7,702 nt of DNA from an uncultured Oxalobacter sp. GTDB lineage: Bacteria; Pseudomonadota; Gammaproteobacteria; Burkholderiales; Burkholderiaceae_D. Of the stretch, positions 6,566-7,702 are shown one piece after another; positions within the stretch are counted from its first letter, which is position 1; every line of letters starts with the position of its first letter. The notes under the pieces were generated by a model that did no database searches, was not told where the DNA came from, and saw only the letters and a list, made by a program, of their open reading frames with translations. Where the stretch lies: assembly GCA_937916185.1 (NCBI GenBank), contig CALGGD010000168.1, positions 1 through 7,702 on the forward strand, written 5' to 3'. The translations under genes and the position numbers were made by a program.

Positions 6566-6579
6566 AGAGGAATCGTAAA

Positions 6580-7702
6580 ATGAGTGCAGCTGCAGCAGTT
6601 GCAGACAGCCGTGAAAACGAAGATCCACGCAAAGCCGGTGGGCTGCGCGTCTGGTATCTGATACTCGCTGTTCTGATTATGTGTATGATTTCGGGGGTTC
6701 AGTATTCTTGGACACTGTATGCGAGGCCGATGCAGGGCGTTTTAGGCGTCTCCCTGGCTGTCGTCCAGGTGTCCTTCACATTGTCCCAGGTTATCCAGTC
6801 TGTTTCCCAGCCGGGTGGTGGTTATTTTGTTGACCGTCTGGGTCCCAAGTTTCCGTTGATTGTCGGTGGTGCCATGGTCGGTGCTGGTTGGATCGGCATG
6901 GGTTTTGCGACAAACGTCCCGATGCTGTATATCCTTTATACCCTCTCTGGTGCCGGTGTCGGCATCTGCTACGGTATTGCCATCAACACGGCAAACCGCT
7001 GGTGGCCAGACCGTCGTGGCATGGCTTCTGGCTTTACCGCTGCGGGTTATGGGCTGGGTGTGCTGCCGTTCCTGCCATTGATCACCACTGTCATCCATGA
7101 TCCTGACCTGGGCGTCCAGGCTGCATTGAAGATCACCGGTGTCATCATGGGCGCACTCATTATCCTGATTGCGTTCTTCATCCGTTTCCCGGGTGGTGCA
7201 AAACCCAAGAAACCGGTTCCAACGGAAAAAGACTTCAGGACCGGCGAAATGCTCAGGACCAAACATTTCTGGCTCTGCTGGCTGTCTTTCTTCTCAGTCA
7301 ACTTCGGCTTCCTGTTCCTGGTTGCCAACTCCGCACCGTTCGGCCGTTCAATGGGCATTGTTGCAGGGACCATGGCGGTCTGCGTCTTGATGCAGAACCT
7401 CTTCAATGGTGGCTGCCGTCCATTCTGGGGGGCTGTCTCTGATAGGATTGGCCGTTATAAGACGCTGTCCATCATGTTCGGTGTCAATGCCGTTGCGATG
7501 TTCCTGTTCGGGCATGTCGCAAGCATGGGGGTTGTCTTCTTCATCATCATGCTGGCGGTAGCCTTCTTCACCGCAGGTGGTTCCTATGCATTGTTCCCGG
7601 CAATCAACCAGGACCTGTTCGGTACCGCATTCTCTGCACAGAACTATGGCTGCTTCTGGGCCGCTAAAGCCGTAGCTTCCATCTTCGGTGGTGGTATCGG
7701 TG
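6580..7702 (+). CDS. Oxalate:formate antiporter family (OxlT-like) MFS transporter (3' partial)
   Basis: The frame is open from ATG 6580 to the window edge, 374 codons; OxlT is 418 aa, so roughly the last 50 residues are missing. GAGG (6567-6570) lies 9 bases upstream. After a 22-residue cytoplasmic start, hydrophobic helices run throughout. MFS loop motifs occur at 82-90 (YFVDRLGPK) and 287-292 (SDRIGR). OFA-family marks include ISGVQYSW (37-44), NTANRWWPDRRG (136-147), FTAAGYGLGVLPF (152-164), NGGCRPFWG (276-284) and FWAAKAVASIFGGG (359-372). Arg280 and Lys363 match the substrate-binding Arg272 and Lys355 of O. formigenes OxlT, and Tyr42, Tyr131, Tyr157 and Tyr336 match its aromatic lining. 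At the place of OxlT Trp324 there is Ala332. OxlT swaps oxalate for formate across the inner membrane; this is a paralogue and its substrate is not certain, so I give no symbol. Confidence 0.92.
   Translation, partial: MSAAAAVADSRENEDPRKAGGLRVWYLILAVLIMCMISGVQYSWTLYARPMQGVLGVSLAVVQVSFTLSQVIQSVSQPGGGYFVDRLGPKFPLIVGGAMVGAGWIGMGFATNVPMLYILYTLSGAGVGICYGIAINTANRWWPDRRGMASGFTAAGYGLGVLPFLPLITTVIHDPDLGVQAALKITGVIMGALIILIAFFIRFPGGAKPKKPVPTEKDFRTGEMLRTKHFWLCWLSFFSVNFGFLFLVANSAPFGRSMGIVAGTMAVCVLMQNLFNGGCRPFWGAVSDRIGRYKTLSIMFGVNAVAMFLFGHVASMGVVFFIIMLAVAFFTAGGSYALFPAINQDLFGTAFSAQNYGCFWAAKAVASIFGGGIG

Larger units (their letters stand above)
6212..6579. other. Upstream control region and leader of the OxlT-family gene
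   Basis: No gene is visible in this 368-base stretch. Its middle (about 6311-6465) is markedly A/T-rich and contains several palindromes: AATATGAA/TTCATATT (6313-6320 with 6328-6335), TCATATTATGA (6431-6441) and ATCATATGAT (6450-6459). The core TCATAT recurs in each. TATGAT at 6454-6459 is a possible −10 (5 of 6) but has no good −35. From 6475 onward the sequence can fold into two hairpins leading to the ribosome site of the transporter gene. I do not recognise a known riboswitch class. Confidence 0.5.

Noticed and set aside
6742..7266. 174-codon open frame on the minus strand inside the transporter gene.
   Set aside because: The plus strand here encodes an unmistakable OFA-family protein. 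The opposite translation is polar and compositionally odd, as expected of a shadow frame.

Overview
The window reads as a chromosomal segment from a betaproteobacterium of the Oxalobacteraceae, most likely Oxalobacter or a close relative. The main pointer is the gene running off the right edge. It is a clear member of the oxalate:formate antiporter (OxlT/OFA) branch of the major facilitator superfamily, with the signature arginine and lysine in place. The rest (BepA-like protease, FabI, MltD, RpiA) is ordinary Gram-negative housekeeping. I see no insertion sequence, CRISPR array, tRNA or rRNA.

Layout. (1) 1-1138, + strand: the 3' part of a BepA/YfgC-type periplasmic M48 metalloprotease with a TPR-like tail; its 5' end lies outside the window. 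(2) A strong 13-bp hairpin at 1176-1230 separates it from a convergent minus-strand group. (3) Minus strand, in transcription order: rpiA (4779-4075), mltD (4005-2224), fabI (2053-1247). The gaps are 69 and 170 bases and hold small hairpins but no convincing terminator. (4) 4780-5153 is a non-coding divergent region that probably carries the rpiA promoter and a plus-strand promoter with a perfect TATAAT. (5) Plus strand: two small genes I do not recognise, each with one predicted membrane helix. One is 96 aa and tail-anchored (5154-5444). The other is 167 aa and N-terminally anchored (5638-6141), and it ends at a very good intrinsic terminator (6176-6211). (6) 6212-6579 is an AT-rich, palindrome-rich control region and a structured leader. 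(7) 6580-7702+ is the OxlT-family transporter, cut by the right edge.

The housekeeping genes cover envelope maintenance (outer-membrane protein quality control, peptidoglycan turnover), fatty acid elongation and the pentose phosphate pathway. The accessory part is the right third. Its most notable points are an OxlT paralogue that, by my recalled alignment, keeps most of the known oxalate-binding residues but replaces one cage tryptophan with alanine; an ordered two-hairpin leader ahead of that gene; and the two orphan membrane proteins next to it. I did not find a clearly new multi-gene system. Observations on the leader and operator-like sites are inferences from sequence only.
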